The position numbers were made by a program, and so were the translations under genes. From NCBI RefSeq assembly GCF_901709675.1, contig NC_051095.1, forward strand, positions 16,347,956 to 16,411,955: a DNA stretch of 64,000 nt, given 5' to 3'. Shown in pieces: positions 59,739 through 64,000 of the stretch. The stretch comes from Syngnathus acus (taxonomy: Eukaryota > Chordata > Actinopteri > Syngnathiformes > Syngnathidae). Under the pieces are notes generated by a model. The model did no database searches. It was not told the origin of the DNA and was given only the letters and a program-made list of their open reading frames with translations. Numbering within the stretch: position 1 is the stretch's first letter; each line of letters begins with the position of its first letter.

Positions 59739-62117
59739 ATGCGTCAACAAAGACACAGTTACTGGATTTACTTTGCTTTGCTTTGTTTTCATGGCTCGTC
59801 CGCTTCGCAATTGTCCTACTCCGTTAACGAGGAGGCGAACAAAGGCTTTGTGGTGGGCAACATCGCCAAGGATTTAAACCTCAACGTGCATGATTTGGAC
59901 ACCAGAGATCTGCGTGTGGTTTCCAGCTACAGTAAAGAGTATTTCAATGTGAATTTACAGAGCGGTAACTTATTTGTGAAAGAAAGAATAGACAGGGAGG
60001 AGCTCTGTCCGAACGTGGCAAAATGTATGTTGAGGATACAAGCTGTGTTAAACAACCCGATGACGGCACACCGCATTGAGATCATTATTTTAGATATAAA
60101 TGACAATTCACCAGCTTTTATAGAAAATGCATACACTTTGGACATTTCTGAATCAGCGTTACCGGGGGAGCGATACTTCCTACCAGTGGCTGTGGACGCA
60201 GACTTGGGCACTAATTCAGTGAGGAGCTATAAGATAAGCAACAATGAATATTTTACGCTGGATGTGCAGAGCGGAGGTGACCACGGTGTTTCTGCAGAAT
60301 TGGTGCTGCACAAATCTTTAGATCGAGAAAAACAATCATTTGTTACGCTCACGCTCACCGCTGTCGACGGGGGTAAACCTCCGAAATCTGGATCGTTGCA
60401 AATACGCGTGAATGTGCTCGATGTTAACGACAATGTGCCCACGTTTAGTAAGTCGCTTTATAAAGTGCGTTTGAGCGAGGATGCCGCGCAGGGCTCAGCC
60501 GTGATTAAATTAAATGCAACAGATTTAGACGACGGCATGAACAGTAAGATCACGTATTCCTTCATTAAACGAGGTAACAATGATCCATCAAATGTTTTCA
60601 ATCTAAATTCAGAAACGGGAGAAATCACTGTAAAAGGTACTTTAAATTATGAAGAGACTCCTGCTTATGAAGTCAGGATTCAAGCAATGGATCAAGGCCT
60701 TTCTCCTCGTAGTGCAAATGCTAAACTCCTCATAGAGATAGTAGATGTGAATGATAATGCCCCTGAAATAACGGTGACGTCACTGATGACGCCCGTAAGA
60801 GAAAACGCAGAATTGGGGACAATTGTCGCTTTGATTACAGTGAGTGATAAGGATGGTGGGAACAACGGTGTAACCTACTGTAAGGTTGTTGGATCTGTTC
60901 CCTTTAAACTGAAATCTAACTACAAAAATGATTATTCTTTAGTAGTTGATGGAGCACTAGACAGAGAAAACGTCTCTCTTTATAATGTCTCCATCTTAGC
61001 CACAGATGAAGGAAGTCCCCCTCTTTCCACTAAAAGGATCATTAGTGTTCATGTTTCTGATGTTAACGATAATGCACCTCGTTTTATGGAACCTGTTATT
61101 AATGTGTACGTCAAAGAAAATACCCCAAGTGGATATTCGCTTTGTTCCATAAATGTAGTTGATCCTGATTTGGACGCAAATGCAAAAGTTTCATACGCGT
61201 TGTTAGATAATGCTCCAAGGAATATTCCAATTCCATCACTCATTAACATCAACTCAGAGAGTGGAGACATTGTCAGTTTGCAATCTTTTGACTATGAGCA
61301 GTTAAAGACGTTTCAGTTTAAAGTTCAGGCCACAGACTCTGGTGTTCCTCCGCTCAGCAGCAACGTAACCGTAAACGTTTTTATCCTGGATGAGAATGAC
61401 AACATCCCTTCCATTTTGGCTCCCTATTCTGAGCATGGCTCCGTCAACAGCGAGAGCATCCCCTATTCTGCTGAGGCGGGATACTTTGTGGCCAAGATCA
61501 GGGCAGTGGATGCAGACTCTGGCTACAATGCCTTGCTCTCCTATCACTTGTCTGAGCCGAAAGGCAACAACAACCTCTTCCGGATCGGAACCAGCACCGG
61601 GGAGATTCGCACCAAGAGACGAATGAGTGACAATGACCTGAAAAGTCACCCCTTGGTGGTGTCGGTGTGTGATAACGGAGAAGCCCCCCTGTCAGCGACT
61701 GTGTCTCTTGATGTGGTGGTGCTTGAAAGCACAGCTGACATCCACCACACTCAGTTCAGACACGTGCCCATCAAGGAGGAGAGCTTCTCTGACTTGCACT
61801 TGTACCTGCTCATCGCCATTGTGGCCGTGTCGCTGGTTTTTCTGCTCAGCTTGGTCACTTTAGTGGTCTTCAGATGCCACAGACAGACAGACGGACATTT
61901 CGACAGGTACGGCGCCCCGATGATCACCACCCACCCTGATGGGAGCTGGTCCTACTCCAAAGCGACTCAGCAGTACGACGTGTGCTTCAGCTCAGACACG
62001 CTCAAGAGTGACATGGTGGTTTTCCCCACGCCCTATCCGCCTGTAGAAGCAGAACTGATTAGTATTAATGGAGGGGACACCTTTACCAGGACTCAAACTC
62101 TTCCTAACACTGAGAAG
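59739..62117 (+). CDS. Clustered protocadherin variable exon B11 (complete)
   Basis: 793 codons from the ATG at 59739 (MRQQRHSYWIYFALLCFHG...), which gives the usual set B length and leader. The first in-frame ATG at 59685 would add 18 residues, and its counterpart is also intact in B12. The leader ends HGSSAS before QLSYSVNEE. EC1 has C-PNVAK-C and DINDNSPAF; EC2 ends DVNDNVPTF. EC4-EC5 are shared with B10. The EC5-EC6 linker is DENDNIPSI, where all other set B exons have DENDNSP. The tail has PTPYPP for PTPFPP, and the membrane end VVFRCHR is as in B7. Donor after AAG, GTAGGC at 62118. Confidence 0.95.
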
Positions 62118-62517
62118 GTAGGCTGACAGTTTGTATTCTTTTGTTCCTTAATTCTGAAGAGACGTAAAGCCTGAACTATCATTTTTTTGGCAGCGGGGTG
62201 GGGCAAACATATACTTACAGTCTCTTGGTCAACTCAAACAAAGATATGTTCTTAAAGCAAATGTTATACAAAGAGCAAATAATGTGGACCACTCCAAGTG
62301 GAGGAATCCGTGTTTTTCTTCTGCAGTTTTCGCTTTATGTTGGGCCATAGTGCTGCTATACGGCTTGCCGGTGTTGGTTTAAGACGAAAGCCTTGTGTGT
62401 TCCCTCTAATACTGACCAACTGTGGTTGTATCTGTGGCACTGAACTTTTACTCTACTTCATATAGCCACCCATTTTGTATTTGGCTGTTAAAAAAAAAAA
62501 AAAAAAAACTCTAAATT

Positions 62518-62538
62518 GTCACTATCCATGGTTCTGGA
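62518..62538 (-). promoter_or_regulatory. RE1/NRSE-like (REST) site, weaker copy
   Basis: The + strand CACTATCCATGGTTCTGGA corresponds to the 59002 site but has drifted at three positions, to about 15 of 21. Confidence 0.45.
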
Positions 62539-63005
62539 CCTTATGGTCATGCACGTTCATGCATGGGCATCAGATTAAGAAACCGGCCATCAATGTTTAT
62601 CCAGTTTAGAGCCGAGGGGAGCGTTAGCCTATGCTAAATTTGGCGAGAAAGCTGGACTACGACCCCCGGACTGGTCGCCATCTTTCACAGGTTACATGTA
62701 GAAATATATCACCATTCACAGTCAGTCACATTCATACTGTCACTAAATGGCAAATGCACACCGGCTGCATGACAGTCAGGCGGATGCATGTCAGCAACTA
62801 TTTAATCAGGCTAGAAAATTATATTTATACTCTTGCTGTGTAGTGTTTTAAAAACATGTTACGATAACTTTACAGTGAATTATGAGATTTTACATTTTCT
62901 AGCGTTATCAGGTGTCAGGCCTATTTATGTGATTTTTTTAAAGGTACCTTTTGCTCATAGGACATTGTTTTTGCGCGGTGCCAGCCATGATAGACTTACC
63001 TTAAT

Positions 63006-63034
63006 TTCACCACACGGGGTCGCAGGAGACCGTA
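63006..63034 (+). promoter_or_regulatory. B12 upstream CTCF-like motif
   Basis: TTCACCACACGGGGTCGCAG then GAGACCGTA, identical to the B11 site. Confidence 0.55.
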
Positions 63035-63233
63035 AATTTGATATCTTGACGAGACAGACCCTCAACCATCCAACTCTGCCCTGTACGGGGAAAAAAAAAG
63101 AAATCGTCATGCGCAGAAGGCGCACGGGAACGCACGGCAACCTCCCAACAGTAATGCTGAAAAGGATTACATTTTCTTAATGTGGATATATGATAGACGG
63201 CGGTCTGTTAATTTTGCTGCATTGACGATGAGG

Positions 63234-64000
63234 ATGTGTCAACAAAGACACAGTTACTGGATTTACTTTGCTTTGCTTTGTTTTCATGGCTCGTCCGCTT
63301 CGCAATTGTCCTACTCCGTTAACGAGGAGGCGAACAAAGGCTTCGTGGTGGGCAACATCGCCAAGGATTTAAACCTCAACGTGCATGATTTGGACACTAG
63401 AGATCTGCGTGTGGTTTCCAGCTACAGTAAAGAGTATTTCAATGTGAATTTACAGAGCGGTAACTTCTTTGTGAAAGAAAGAATAGACAGGGAGGAGCTC
63501 TGTCCGAACGTGGCAAAATGTATGTTGAGGATACAAGCTGTGTTAAACAATCCGATGACGGCACACCGCATTGAGATCATTATTTTGGATATAAATGACA
63601 ATTCGCCAGCGTTTATAGAAAACGCATACACTTTGAACATTTCTGAATCAGCTTTACCGGGGGAGCGGTACCTCCTCCCGGTGGCTGTGGACGCAGACTT
63701 AGGCAGTAATTCGGTGAGTAGCTATAAGATAAGCAATAATGAACATTTTACGCTGGATGTGCAGAGCGGAGGAGACCATGGTGTGTCTGCAGAATTGGTG
63801 CTGCACAAATCTTTAGATCGAGAAAGACAGTCACTCATTACGCTCACGCTCACCGCTGTCGACGGGGGTAAACCTCCCAAATCTGGCTCGTTGCAAATAC
63901 GCGTGAATGTACTCGATGTTAACGACAACGTGCCCACGTTTAGTAAGTCACTTTATAAAGTGCGTTTGAGCGAAGATGCCGCGCAGGGCTCAGTCGTGAT
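63234..64000 (+). CDS. Clustered protocadherin variable exon B12 (3' end outside window)
   Basis: The frame is open without a stop from the ATG at 63234 (MCQQRHSYWIYFALLCFHG...) to the right edge. Upstream in-frame ATGs at 63228 and 63180 are also possible. It covers signal peptide, EC1, EC2 and the start of EC3 (about 255 codons). EC1 has C-PNVAK-C and DINDNSPAF; EC2 ends DVNDNVPTF. It is nearly identical to B11 over this whole stretch; small changes include SGNFFVKE for SGNLFVKE and NSVSSYK for NSVRSYK. With its copied promoter it is the youngest duplicate in the window. Whether the rest of the exon is intact cannot be seen. Confidence 0.92.
   Translation, partial: MCQQRHSYWIYFALLCFHGSSASQLSYSVNEEANKGFVVGNIAKDLNLNVHDLDTRDLRVVSSYSKEYFNVNLQSGNFFVKERIDREELCPNVAKCMLRIQAVLNNPMTAHRIEIIILDINDNSPAFIENAYTLNISESALPGERYLLPVAVDADLGSNSVSSYKISNNEHFTLDVQSGGDHGVSAELVLHKSLDRERQSLITLTLTAVDGGKPPKSGSLQIRVNVLDVNDNVPTFSKSLYKVRLSEDAAQGSVV

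Larger units (their letters stand above)
62118..63233. other. Interval B11-B12, tandem copy of interval B10-B11
   Basis: Same order of elements as 58611-59738: poly-A at about 62489, RE1-like motif (62518) and CTCF-like site (63006). The B10-side half-site is degenerate here (62424-62444). Confidence 0.85.

Noticed and set aside
62424-62444. TATCTGTGGCACTGAA as an extra RE1-like site before B12
   Set aside because: A degenerate copy of the already weak 58910 half-site; the GGTGCTG core is lost.

Overview
The window is eukaryotic and most likely teleost fish genomic DNA. It is an internal slice of a clustered protocadherin (Pcdh) locus, resembling the Pcdh2 alpha/gamma type of ray-finned fishes. 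The evidence is a head-to-tail array of 16 single large exons, all on the + strand. Each full exon encodes a signal peptide, six cadherin (EC) repeats with DxNDN calcium motifs, a Cys-x5-Cys loop in EC1, one transmembrane segment and a short cytoplasmic stub. Every complete exon ends at a phase-0 splice donor (GAG, GGG or AAG before GTAAG/GTAGG), as expected for variable exons that splice to shared constant exons. No constant exon was recognised in the window.

Layout: 1-12.5 kb holds set A, four exons (the first cut by the left edge), whose stubs share a tail containing [18 protein letters not shown]. 12.5-24.4 kb is a gap of about 12 kb without a recognisable gene; it contains a strong reverse-oriented CTCF-like motif and three RFX X-box-like motifs. 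24.4-64 kb holds set B, twelve exons (the last cut by the right edge), whose stubs contain [16 protein letters not shown] and [13 protein letters not shown] lean to alpha-like for set A and gamma-like for set B, from locus order and the transmembrane region, but the EC6 resemblances are mixed and the assignment is open.

The spaces between exons are as patterned as the exons. Nearly every upstream region has a forward CTCF-like site, often followed by a CTCCTCCCA or CGCTCC box that resembles the protocadherin promoter element (CSE). Most intervals also carry a minus-strand REST/NRSF (RE1-like) silencer motif built on TGTCCATGGTGCTGA. Together these suggest one stochastic promoter choice per neuron (CTCF/CSE) and silencing outside neurons (REST).

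The array is young and mosaic. The 3' third of the exons (end of EC5, EC6, membrane segment, tail) is almost identical within each set and visibly more GC-rich, which fits gene conversion. EC3-EC5 blocks are shared in different combinations between exons. Two stretches (36.8-41.0 kb and 58.6-64 kb) are recent tandem copies including their promoters. Only CDS portions up to the splice donor are annotated; open frames beyond the donors are intronic read-through.
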